A DNA stretch of 64,000 bases from CAVVJA01 sp963809815 (lineage in GTDB: Bacteria > Actinomycetota > Actinomycetes > Mycobacteriales > Jatrophihabitantaceae): NCBI GenBank assembly GCA_963809815.1, contig CAWELM010000024.1:124001-188000 (forward strand), given 5' to 3'. A model generated the notes under the pieces. That model ran no database searches. It worked only from the letters and a program-made list of their open reading frames with translations, and was not told the DNA's origin. The position numbers and the translations under genes are program-made. Below, in pieces: positions 8,452 through 18,000 of the stretch (positions within the stretch are counted from its first letter, which is position 1; every line of letters begins with the position of its first letter).

Positions 8452-9662
8452 AGGTCTACGACGTCGTGATCGTGGGCGGCCGGGTCGCCGGTGCGTCAAC
8501 CGCGATGCTTCTGGCGCGCGCCGGCGCCCGCGTCGCGGTCGTCGAGCGATCTCGCCTTGGCAGCGACACGCTCTCGACGCATGCGCTGATGCGAGCCGGC
8601 GTGCTGCAACTCTTTCGCTGGGGCCTCCTGGAACGGCTCGTCAGCGCCGGTACCCCATCGATTGCGAGCGCGCAGTTCCACTACGGCGACGGCGCCAGTA
8701 CCCGAGTCTCGATCCGCCGGGCGGCCGGCGTCGATGCCTTGTACGCCCCGCGTCGTTACCTGCTCGACCGAGTGCTCGCGGACGCGGCAGCCGAAGCCGG
8801 CGCGGAGATCCTGCCGGAGATGACTGTCACCGGCATGCGCCGCGACGACAGCGGGCGGGTGGACGGCGTCCACGCCGTCGACCGAGCGGGCCGAGTGTTG
8901 GAACTCCCGGCCGTGACGACGGTTGGTGCAGACGGGATTCGTTCGACAGTGGCCAATCTGGTACAGGCACCAGTCATTCGGCGCGGCCGGGCCGCTTCGA
9001 GCGTTCTCTACCGATATGTCGCTGGACTACCGACAGATGGATACGAGTGGGCGTACAGCGACGGCGCCGCGGCCGGCTTGATTCCGACCAATAACGGCGA
9101 GACGTGCGTCTTCGTCGCTGCCGCGGCCGACCAGTTCGACGCGCTTCGCCGGGCGGGCCGTGAGCAGGCTTTCGCGGCCCTGCTCGCGCGGGCAGCGCCG
9201 GGTCTGCGCGACCGAGTGGCCTCGGCCGGCGAGGCCGGGCGGCTGCACGGCTGGACCGGAGTGCCCGGGTACGTCCGCCGCTCGTGGGGGTCGGGGTGGG
9301 CGCTGGTTGGCGACGCCGGCTACTACAAGGACCCGATCACCACGCACGGCATGACCGATGCGATGCGAGACGCCGAGCTGCTCGCCGACGCGATTCTTGC
9401 CGCAAACACCAGCGGGCTGCCGCCTGGCACCGCGTTGGCCCGATACCAGGCCATCCGCGACCAACTGTCGAGTGACCTGTTCGCGGCGACGGAGGCCGTG
9501 GCGGCCTACGGCTGGGACACAGATTGCCTGCACACGCTGCTGCGGCGGGTCAGCTCGGCGATGAGCGACGAGGTGGACTACCTCGAGTCGCTGCCCAATC
9601 GCCTCGCGGCGCGGGCGCCCGAAGGTTCGCATCGGCTGACAGCCGCCGGAAGCCCCGGTTAG
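8448..9662 (+). CDS. geranylgeranyl-reductase-like FAD-dependent oxidoreductase
   Basis: A 404-residue group A flavoprotein. The N-terminal FAD loop reads VVIVGGRVAGASTAML; the DG motif is VGADGIRSTVANL; the GD motif is ALVGDAGYYKDPITTHGMTDAMRDAELL. The layout fits the geranylgeranyl reductase / aromatic-ring hydroxylase superfamily. There is no quinone-binding or membrane segment. The ATG at 8448 overlaps the upstream monooxygenase stop by four bases, which decides the start over a longer in-frame extension. It is followed after 31 bp by the SARP regulator. Inference: the two flavoproteins act in one pathway, possibly under that regulator. Confidence 0.88.
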   Translation: MKVYDVVIVGGRVAGASTAMLLARAGARVAVVERSRLGSDTLSTHALMRAGVLQLFRWGLLERLVSAGTPSIASAQFHYGDGASTRVSIRRAAGVDALYAPRRYLLDRVLADAAAEAGAEILPEMTVTGMRRDDSGRVDGVHAVDRAGRVLELPAVTTVGADGIRSTVANLVQAPVIRRGRAASSVLYRYVAGLPTDGYEWAYSDGAAAGLIPTNNGETCVFVAAAADQFDALRRAGREQAFAALLARAAPGLRDRVASAGEAGRLHGWTGVPGYVRRSWGSGWALVGDAGYYKDPITTHGMTDAMRDAELLADAILAANTSGLPPGTALARYQAIRDQLSSDLFAATEAVAAYGWDTDCLHTLLRRVSSAMSDEVDYLESLPNRLAARAPEGSHRLTAAGSPG

Positions 9663-9693
9663 TCTGACCTCCCGCCGGGAAGGTCGGACCGCT

Positions 9694-10533
9694 GTGAGCA
9701 TCGATGTCAAACTGCTCGGGGGCTTCGAGGTCCTCGTGGATGGGATTCCGGTCCCGTCAACGGCGTGGTCGCGGCGTCACGCGGCATCGCTGGTGAAGCT
9801 TCTTGCGCTCGCGCCCGGGCGCCGCCTGCATCGTGAGCAGGTCATCGAGGCGTTGTGGCCTGGGATATCCCTCGACGCCGCCGCGCCCCGCCTGCACAAA
9901 GCCACGCACTACGCGCGTAAGGCGCTCGGCGCTACGGCTGTGGAAACCCGGGCCGAGGCATTGTGGCTCGGTGACGGCACAAATGTCGATCTCGATGGGT
10001 TCTATGTCCTCGCCGAGCAAGCGCTCGCGAACGGCACGCTCGAGACGATCGAAGCAGCCCTGGCGGTATATCGCGGACCGTTGTTACCGGACGATCCCTA
10101 CGAGCCGTGGGCCGAGCAGTCCCGGGAGCGGGTGCGAACTCTGCACGTGGATCTGCTGCGCCGGGCCGAGCGCTGGGATGCGTTACTGCAGCACGAACCG
10201 GCAGACGAACACGCCCATCTCGCCCTGATGCGGGCGAGCGCCACCCGCGGCGACGTCCGCGGCGCGGTCCGGCAATACGAGCGTATGGAGCAGGCGCTCC
10301 AGCGGGAACTCGGCATCGTGCCGAGCACCGAGGCACAGCAGCTTCGCGATCGGCTCGAGGCCGAGTTGGGTGGCCCGACCGACGCTCGGAGACCACCGCG
10401 TCGTCGGCTTTACGGCCGCCGCGATATCGGCGACCTGGTCCGCGAACGCCTGGATCAGGCGATGGGCGCCATGGCAGCACGTTGCTCTTCACGGGTCCAC
10501 CCGGGGTCGGCAAATCGGCCATGCTGGAACTAG
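9694..10533 (+). CDS. SARP/BTAD transcriptional regulator, N-terminal part (frameshifted gene)
   Basis: The first half of a large regulator. Residues 1-95 form an OmpR-like winged helix (VKLLGGFEVLVDG, then LLALAPGRRLHREQVIEALWP, then ARKALGATAV). Residues 100-235 form the bacterial transcriptional activation domain with paired helices ending EQALQRELGIVPSTEAQQLRDRLEAEL. The frame stays homologous to about residue 258 (DLVRERLDQAMGA) and then turns into unrelated sequence until a stop at 10533. The rest of the protein, starting with the Walker A loop, continues in another frame from about 10461. GTG start at 9694 with GGGAAGG at 9677-9683. Either an assembly error or a true inactivating deletion of one base. 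Confidence 0.8.
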   Translation: MSIDVKLLGGFEVLVDGIPVPSTAWSRRHAASLVKLLALAPGRRLHREQVIEALWPGISLDAAAPRLHKATHYARKALGATAVETRAEALWLGDGTNVDLDGFYVLAEQALANGTLETIEAALAVYRGPLLPDDPYEPWAEQSRERVRTLHVDLLRRAERWDALLQHEPADEHAHLALMRASATRGDVRGAVRQYERMEQALQRELGIVPSTEAQQLRDRLEAELGGPTDARRPPRRRLYGRRDIGDLVRERLDQAMGAMAARCSSRVHPGSANRPCWN

Positions 10534-13010
10534 CGGAAAGCCTGGCCGCTCGGCGGGGCTGGCGCACCGGGCGTGGCACGGCGTCGGCCGTCGAGGGGCT
10601 CTGGCCGTATGCGCCAGTGTTGGAGGCGCTGAACAACCTGTGCCGCAAGCACCATGCGTTACTGGACGGGCTGGACGATGCATACCGCGTCGAAATCGAA
10701 CGGGCGCTATCCGGTCGGGATGTCAGCTGGAGTGGCGAGTCCAGTCACCAGCGGCTGTTCGTCGCGGTCGCCGAACTAGTCCGCCTCGCCGCGGCGGGCC
10801 ATGGACTATTGATCGTGCTCGACGACGTGCATGAGGCCGACGACGCGTCGTTGCGGCTGTTGCACTACCTGTCACGCTGCGCGATGACCGAACCCGTACT
10901 GATCGCGGTCGCGCATCGGCCGTTACGTGAACAGCCGCTGCGAGATGTCGCCGAAAGCCTCATCGCTCGAGGCGCAGGCGTGCAGGTGGCATTGACTCCG
11001 CTGTCCGAGCAGGACACCCGCCAGCTGCTCGCAGATCGCTTTCCCGACCTGCCGGCCAGTTCCGTCGAGGGAATTTGGACGGCGAGCGGCGGGCTGCCGT
11101 TCACGGCATTGGAACTCGCGCGTAGCCATGGTGCCGGCACGCCCGCTGTGCTGTCGGCCATTCCGGCTCCCGTGATATCGACCTTTGCTCGTGCCGCTCT
11201 GCTCGGCTCGGCATTCACGACCGACGAGCTACTCGCCGTATCCGGCGTGGACGAGGATCGGACCTACCGCTACCTCGATGTCGCCCTTTCCGCCATGGTT
11301 GTCGAGCGCACCGAGGCGGGCTACCGGTTCCGGCATGCACTCGTGCGCGACGCCCTGCTGCAGGCCATGCCGCCGGGCGCCCAGTCGACCGCGCGGCGGG
11401 AGATCGCTTCGGCGCTGGCCGAGACAAACGCCGCACCCGGGCGGGTTGCCCGCCAGTTCCTAGCGGCGGGGCTACCCGAACGCGCCGTGCCCTACGCCGT
11501 GCGTGCGGTTGAGACGGCTGGTGCGCTAGGTGCCTACCGCGACGCTCTCGGCTTGATCGACGCGGTCCGGGATCACGCGGGACCGGCCGATCTGCCGCGC
11601 CTACTCGCCCGCCGCGGCGATCTGCTACTTGCCCTAGGCGACCCAGAAGCGGTCCAGGCGTACCAGGATGCGGTTGCCGTCACCAGTGGAACCGAGCATC
11701 GGCTCGTCCGGGCCCGGCTGGCACGCGCAGCAGGATTTACCGGTGACTTCGACACCGCACGGGCTGCCCTGGCTGGGCTTTCCCAAGAAGGTGACGCGGC
11801 GGACAGCTCGATCCTGCGCGCGCAGGGAAACCTGGCGTACTTCTCCGGCGACGTCGACACCGCCTGGGAAATCGCCAATCAGGCTCGGGAGCTGCTCCAA
11901 TCCCCGGAGGATCCGTGGCATCTCATCGACCTCGTCACCCTGCAAGGCCTCATCGCCCACAATCGAGGCGAATGGTTCGAGCGGTTTCGTATGGAGCTCC
12001 GCCTCACCCAGGGCAAGCAGCGTCTCGCCACGGCCCTGTTCGACGCGCATCTATGCGTCGCTGAGTACTTGCTCTACGGGACGATCCCCTATCGCGAGGT
12101 CATCGACGATGCTGAGGACCTCCGCCGCCGCGCATCCCAGGCCGGTGCGTTGCGCGGCGTGGCCTTCGCAACAGCACTCATCGGGGAAGCCGCGTTGTTC
12201 ATGGGCGACCTGGCTCGGGCCGAACGGGAACTGGTCGAGGCGGTCGACCTGCACCGCGAGGTCGGCGCCCCTGCGGGCGAAGCGCATGCGATGCAGCGGT
12301 TGGCCGAGGTTAGGCTCGCCCAGGGGCGCAGGGAGGAGGCCCAGCAGCTCCTGCTGCGGGCCTTGCCCCTCGCGCGCTGGTCGGTCGTCGCGTCGCACCT
12401 TCTGCAACGTGTTTACGGCACGATGATCATCGCGGCGCCGGATGCGGCCACGGCTCGGGCGGAAGTTGACCGCGCCGAGGCCACCCTGGGGGAGACGGAC
12501 CGGTGTCGATTCTGCGCGGTCATGCTTGCCGTCCCCGCCGCCATCGCTTGCGCCGATTTCGGTGACCTCGACGAAGCCCACCGCCACCTCGGGATCGCTG
12601 AGGCTTCGGCCGTCCGCTGGGAGGGCACCGCCTGGCAAGGCGCAGTCTGCGAGGCGCGCGCGCACGTCGCCCGCGCTGAGGGCGACGAGCAGCAGTTCGC
12701 CGCGCAGTTGCTTCGAGCCGCCCAGCTGTTCCACGCGGCCGGCCACCATGGTGACGCCGCGCGTTGCGAACTAAAGCAGTCCGCCGGGGCGGCCACAGCA
12801 CGTCCGGAGCGCAGCCCTTTCGAGTGCCGGTTCGACCGAGACGGCTGCGGGCGTATAGCGCTGACGCGCCGAGGTTTCGATTACGGCCGGAACTGGGAAG
12901 GCGCGGGTCGGGCCGGAGAAGGTTTACGGAAGCACCGATTCCTACCTTGGCAGAGCCGCGTCGCCCACGGGCGGCGCTCGGCTCGCCGAGCTGATCGCAA
13001 TCCAGGAGAC
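10461..13010 (+). pseudogene. SARP-type regulator, ATPase and TPR part (continuation after frameshift)
   Basis: Continuation of the regulator in a different frame. It opens with GSTLLFTGPPGVGKSAMLEL, a Walker A loop, followed by a Walker B-like stretch LLIVLDDVHEADDASL. It continues with an AAA/STAND-like domain to about 11460 and then helical TPR-like repeats to about 12780 (GRREEAQQLLLRALPLARW, AHRHLGIAEAS). After 12790 the sequence becomes Arg/Gly-rich and no LuxR-type helix-turn-helix is recognisable. The frame has no stop before the small gene at 13011, so the true end is unclear, and another frame ends exactly at 13014. Restoring one missing base between 10455 and 10485 would join it to the upstream part into one protein of roughly 1,030-1,100 residues. 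Confidence 0.7.
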
Positions 13011-13217
13011 ATGAACGCCATGCAACATCCGGAAATGACCCGAGCGCTAGCAGGTGAGCAGCTGCGCGGCCTGATGAGGTCGGCTCACGCCCATCGCCAG
13101 GCTGCGTCGGCGCACGATGCCCGACGGCGAGGCCGAATCCCATCGGCCGTCTCGCGGCATCGGTCAACTCCTCGTCGACCGATGCAGCACTCAGTCGCCG
13201 TCCGCGCGGACGTCTGA
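13011..13217 (+). CDS. short basic hypothetical protein, 68 aa
   Basis: A small protein starting MNAMQHPEMTRALAGEQLRG and continuing with a basic helix (MRSAHAHRQAASAHDARRRGR). The ATG at 13011 has AGGAG at 13004-13008. This looks like the short actinobacterial proteins with an N-terminal amphipathic helix followed by an Arg/His/Ala-rich tail; a second example may be the 109-residue product at 34888-35217. Function unknown. It shares its frame with the upstream regulator fragment, so it could instead be that protein's tail, but the ribosome binding site and Met-rich start argue for a separate gene. Confidence 0.5.
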   Translation: MNAMQHPEMTRALAGEQLRGLMRSAHAHRQAASAHDARRRGRIPSAVSRHRSTPRRPMQHSVAVRADV

Positions 13218-13336
13218 CCGCCGCGCGCCGGTTTGCGTCACCGGCCCTCGCCGCCGGCTCGCCGATGTATTCCGGCGAGCGCCGGTAGGCCGCCGGTCGT
13301 GTGGGCAGCCGGCGCGGCCGGTGGGATTGTCGATGG

Positions 13337-13810
13337 ATGAGACCCAGTTCTGAATCGAGTATCCGAAGCCGCCGCTGCACCGGTGTGGTTGCCGTGCCAT
13401 TGCCGGCGTCAGAAGCGATCACGCTGTTCACACCGGAAGGTGAGCGGCTGTGGGCGGCCCGCGCTGGATGGGCACCGACATATCCGGATCCGGCGCGAAC
13501 CGAAGGCGCCGGCACCGTGTTCGAAACCAGGCATGCTCACCGGCACACGACTTGGGTGATCACCAGGCAGACACCCGACCAGATCAGTTACGCCCGGGTC
13601 AGTTCGACTGGCACGGCGGGCACGGTCGAGGTCCGTATTGACCGATCGGATGCGGACACGACGGTTATGCAGGTCAGCTACGACCTGACTGCGCTCACCG
13701 ACAGCGCTGTCCCGGAGATCGCCACGTTCGCATCCAACTATGCGGACGAGATGGCGGAATGGGCCGCGGACATTCACACAGCCGTGAATACACTCGCTGA
13801 TCACCAGTAG
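13337..13810 (+). CDS. SRPBCC family protein
   Basis: A 157-residue START/Bet-v1-like protein. Hallmarks are VVAVPLPASEAITLFTPEGERLWA at the N-terminal strand and helix, PARTEGAGTVFETRHAHRHTTWVI in the mid-strands, and a long C-terminal helix EIATFASNYADEMAEWAADIHTAVN. Such folds bind hydrophobic ligands, and many small actinobacterial members are uncharacterised. I place the start at ATG 13337; a GTG at about residue 17 is also possible because homology begins there. It converges with the next gene and is not obviously in an operon. Confidence 0.78.
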   Translation: MRPSSESSIRSRRCTGVVAVPLPASEAITLFTPEGERLWAARAGWAPTYPDPARTEGAGTVFETRHAHRHTTWVITRQTPDQISYARVSSTGTAGTVEVRIDRSDADTTVMQVSYDLTALTDSAVPEIATFASNYADEMAEWAADIHTAVNTLADHQ

Positions 13811-13850
13811 GCTTCGCGTCAAGCGCACACGCAACGTACGGCCCCGACCG

Positions 13851-14207
13851 TCACATGGTCTTGGCGTCGAGGTACTGCAGTAGGTCGTGTGCCGCCAGCT
13901 CCACCGCCTTATGTCGCCACTCCGACGCGCGGTAGACGCACGCGATGAGTCCGGAGCGGTGCAGACGCCGAAAGTCGCCGAAGACGAATGCGTACCTCGC
14001 CTTTCGCTCATCGGGAACACCGGTTGTGAGGGCAAGATGCCATTGCGCGTAGTCGTCCCAGGAGTGTGACTCGAGATAGCGGTTCTGCGCATCCGCACTT
14101 GGTTGCACCTGGCCCCAGTCGCTGTTCAGCACGTACTGGCGAGCATCGATCAACTCGCGCGCACGCTCCACCGCGGCCGGATTCACCTCATACTTCGTTT
14201 TCGGCAC
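13851..14207 (-). CDS. conserved hypothetical protein, 118 aa
   Basis: A small soluble protein starting VPKTKYEVNPAAVERAREL, with conserved-looking blocks VLNSDWGQVQPSADAQNRYLESHSWDDYAQWHLALT and KARYAFVFGDFRRLHRSGLIACVYRASEW. I recognise it as a widely conserved actinobacterial protein without assigned function. The GTG at 14207 is chosen because upstream in-frame sequence is low complexity. The regular acidic and aromatic pattern and the absence of a signal peptide suggest a cytosolic, possibly stress-related role, but that is a guess. Its 5' end faces the truncated epimerase on the other strand. Confidence 0.8.
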   Translation of the reverse strand: MPKTKYEVNPAAVERARELIDARQYVLNSDWGQVQPSADAQNRYLESHSWDDYAQWHLALTTGVPDERKARYAFVFGDFRRLHRSGLIACVYRASEWRHKAVELAAHDLLQYLDAKTM

Positions 14208-14214
14208 CCGACAA

Positions 14215-15039
14215 TTGTCGCCTGGGACCGTCGCATTCCCCGGCGGCGCTCCGACGGTCGCCGCCCAGGGCACGATGGGCCCGCTTGTTCGCTTGTGCCG
14301 ACCGGACGTGATCGTCCATCGGCTAACCGCGATTGGCGGGGTGGACATGCGTCATTTCGATCGCGATTTCGCGCTGACCAACCGTCTGCGGACCGACGGG
14401 ACCGACCACCTGCTCTCGGCCGGGCAGGCGGTCGGGGTCCGACGGTTTGTGGCCCAGGGCGTAAGCAGCTATGGCATGTACATGCGCACGGGCGGTCCGG
14501 TGAAGAGTGAAGAGGACCCGCTCGACCCGACGCCCGTGCGCGAGATGCGCGAAACCCTGGCCGCGATCCGTCACCTCGAGAAGGCGGTGCTCGGTGCGCG
14601 GTGGACGGAGGGGATCGTGCTGCGTTACGGGGCGTTCTACGGGCCGGGTACCTCCATGGCGCCGGGCGGGGAGCAGTTCGAGCTCGTCCGCCAGCGCAAG
14701 TTCCCGCTCGTCGGCGACGGTGGCGGCGTGTGGTCGTTCATCCACGTCGACGACGCCGCGGATGCAACAGTTGCGGCAATCGAACACGGCAGTCGAGGGG
14801 TCTACAACGTGGTCGATGATGATCCCGCTCTCGTCGGCGAATGGCTGCCCGCTGTAGCTCAAGAGCTCGGCGTCAAGAAGCCGATGCACGTGCCGCGGTT
14901 CGTCGGGCGGCTGTTCGCGGGGGAGGCCGGCGTGGTGATGATGACCGACATCCGCGGTGCTTCCAACGCAAAGGCCAAGCGCGAGCTGGCGTGGAGCCCG
15001 GCGCACCCGAGCTGGCGACAGGGGTTCGCAGCGGCATGA
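14215..15039 (+). pseudogene. NAD-dependent epimerase/dehydratase family protein, 5'-truncated
   Basis: Homology to extended SDR epimerases starts at about residue 26 (VRLCRPDVIVHRLTAI). It runs through RFVAQGVSSYGMY, the active-site-like YGAFYGPG, and FIHVDDAADATVAAIEHG to the C-terminus AKAKRELAWSP. The first 60 or so residues of the fold, with the Gly-rich NAD loop (GxxGxxG) and the first two strands, are missing; the open frame upstream is unrelated low-complexity sequence. Without the nucleotide loop an active enzyme is unlikely, so I call it a truncated remnant. Its stop is 54 bp from the convergent peptidase gene. Confidence 0.65.
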
Positions 15040-15093
15040 GCAATAGCGAGCGACTGCTTGACCAGCTGCGGCCGATCGTGCGGCGCCCTGGGA

Positions 15094-18000
15094 CTAGCCG
15101 ACGGTGTAGGTGTACGGCAGCGTGCTGACCACCGCACCCGTCGTGTAGAACGGAAGTGCGGTGAGACCAGCCGGCACCGCGGATGGCGTCACGACGTTCA
15201 GGTGGCCGCGGACGACGCTGCCTTTCTTGCCTTGAGGCGTGATCGTCACCTGGATGGCTCCGACCTGACCGGGCGGGATGAGCACCGGGTTGCCAAAGCC
15301 GTCTGACGTCGGGTCGATTGCGATCCGGAACGGGTCATCCGTCGAGGACGTCACGGCCGGGTCGAAACCAGCAGTACGCATCGACGCGGTGACCGTGGTT
15401 TGTCCTGCCGGCGCGCCGGCATCGGTAAACGGGCCGAGCTCGCTCACCGAAGTGAACCAGATTCCCTTGCTGATGAATCCAGACTTCTCGAATACGGTCG
15501 CCGTCGACACCGTGCTGCCTGCCTTGGCAGCTTGCAGATCGCCGAAGATGTCGAACCCTGCGGCGGAACCTTGGAGTTCGAGCTGAGCGGGCAGGGTGCT
15601 GCTAGCCGCAACAGTCAGGCTCGACGTGTCGGGCGGGATGATGTACACCGGCGGGTCGTTCGGATCCCCTGGCAGCGGGAAGGTCAGGCTGCCCTGAATC
15701 GGCACCGGCTGAAGCGTCTGCTCTTTGTCCAATCGTGGATCGGCACCGACCGCGATGGCCTGCACCCCGGTATTACGTACGAGCACCGTCGCCGTCACCG
15801 GTTGCCCAGCCGTCAGCACTTTGCTCGGCGAATTGGGCAGGCCGGTCGCCCCAGTCTGTAGGTTGTCGAAGCTGACGGTTCCGCGGAAGGCCTGCGAGAT
15901 TTCGGCCCCGCTAACTGGGTTCTGCACCACCACAACCAGGTGCCATCGACCGGCCAACGGGTTGGCGTCGAACAACTGGGCATTCAGGCCGGGGCTCAAC
16001 GCGCCAGTCGAATCGAATGTGAGGTTGCTGCCGACATCGGCCAGTTCACCGTTCGGATCGATAAGCACCACATCGACGATGTTGTTCGGATCGCTCGCCA
16101 GGACGAGCGAGACGTCAAGATCCTGCTGCTTCTTCGGCACATCGAATGCGTAGCTGAACGTCTGCGCTGGCGAAACCGCGCGGGCGTTGCCGCCGGTGAT
16201 GACACCTGAATAGGCGCCGCCGGCTTTGGTGTCGATCACGGCGCGCAGGATCGCCGACACTGCGGTCTGGTGGCCATCCGAGCTGGCGAATGTCACGGCG
16301 AAGTCGGTATCGCCGCTATCTGCCGGTAGCCGGAACGAGACGCTGACTGTGCGGCTCTTTCCCGCCGCCAGCGTGAACGTCGCCGGGCTGACTTGCCCGA
16401 CCGGTGTTGCCCGTTGTGTATCGGTGCGCAGGATGACCGGTGCGCCGTGGTAGCCGGACGCGCCGGCGAAGGAGTACAACACCGCCGTCCAGCGTCCGGG
16501 TGTCGGGTTGCGCACGTCGACGTTGGCGTAGTTCGCGGTCGCGGTACCGCCCTGCGGGCGGCTGTTAGCAATGAACTTGCCGGACGGGTCAAGGAGGGTC
16601 ATCCGGATGATGTCCAGCGGACCGGTGGCCTGGAACGCCATGCGTTCGAGCAAGCGTTGCGCCCCAGCCGGAACGTCGAACGTCACCTCCTTGAACGCCC
16701 ACGTTTGGCCGTTGTAGTAGACGAACGTGGGAAGCGTCGTGGAGTCGAACGGCACGGTCTGCTGCGACCCCGACAGGGCTGTGTACCCACGAGTTCCCGC
16801 GGCCACGGTGAGCGGCTTGGTACCGACATTGGTCACCGTGATCTTGCCCGATTGAGTGGAGCCCGGCGTGCCCGTCAACGTCAGCTGGTCGTCGTTGGTG
16901 ACCAGATTCGATGCGACATCTGCCTGAGCCGGCCCGCGGCCGGGCCAGGTCAGCGCTGCCTCCGTTGCGGCCCGGGCGTCAAGCAGGCCAGCGCCCTGCT
17001 CATCGGCGGGCAGCCCAAGGTCGCGTGCCGTGCCGGTGATGATCTGCTTGATGACAGCCGGAGTCGGCGATGCGCCGTTGTGGGTGGACCGATAGGCCTG
17101 GATGACCAGCGCGGCGACACCGGCCGTCAGCGGCGCGGATTCGCTCGTCCCACCAAAGGACTGTAGGTCAGTCGGTTGCGGTGGTGACCGGAAGTTCAGG
17201 CACCCGGAGAAATCCGGTTGGCACACGGCCCAGTTGCCTTCACCCGGGGCCGCGATGTCCACGGTCCGTCCGAACTGGCTGATCCCGGACGAGGACAACG
17301 CCGAAATGTTGTCGCTGGTCCAGGTCTTATTGGAGAAGTTGGCCGCGGCGTAGCTCGTCTGTGCGTATAGACGGTTGTCCGTCGTGCCAGCGACTTGAAT
17401 GACATTCGGGTCGGGCGGTGAGCCGATCGTGTTGGTGATTCCGGCATCACCGCTAGACACCGTCACGGTAACCCCGGCGGCCACCGCGGCATCGTTGAAC
17501 AGCGTCAAGGCGTTGCGAGTGCTGATGTCCGGGTAGCTGTTGAGCCCGAACGACTCGTTGATGACATCGACGTGATCGGTGCTGACGGCGTAGTCAATCG
17601 CCTGGAGGATCGAGGAGTTGCTGGCGAATACCAGCCCGACCAGGCTGGCCCCGGGGGCCACACCCACGACCTTGATGTTGCAGCCGGGCGGCAGCGGGTG
17701 CGCCTGATTCACGAACTGCGACAGATCATGGACGACCGTTCCTTGCGCGGCGATGGACGATGCATCGCCAAAGGCCTCGCGTCCATCCGACGGCCCGTTC
17801 GGCCCGGCACCGGAGAAGTCCTGGTAGTCGACGAAGACATGCTCGCCATTCGGCCGGATGAAGTCAGGGTTGTTCGGATCGAGGCCATCAGCAATGAAGG
17901 CAACCTTGACCCCCGACCCGGTTGCCAGCTGCTGGGCATTCGGGCTGCCGTCAGTAGTCAATGCGCGGATCGATTGGAGCGCCTCCGGCTCGACCAATGG

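Noticed and set aside
10440..10500. programmed ribosomal frameshift in the SARP regulator
   Set aside because: No slippery heptamer and no clear downstream pseudoknot; decay or sequencing error is simpler.
12520..13515. 331-residue minus-strand open frame
   Set aside because: Arg/Pro-rich translation lying opposite the regulator's TPR part; no motif or ribosome binding site.
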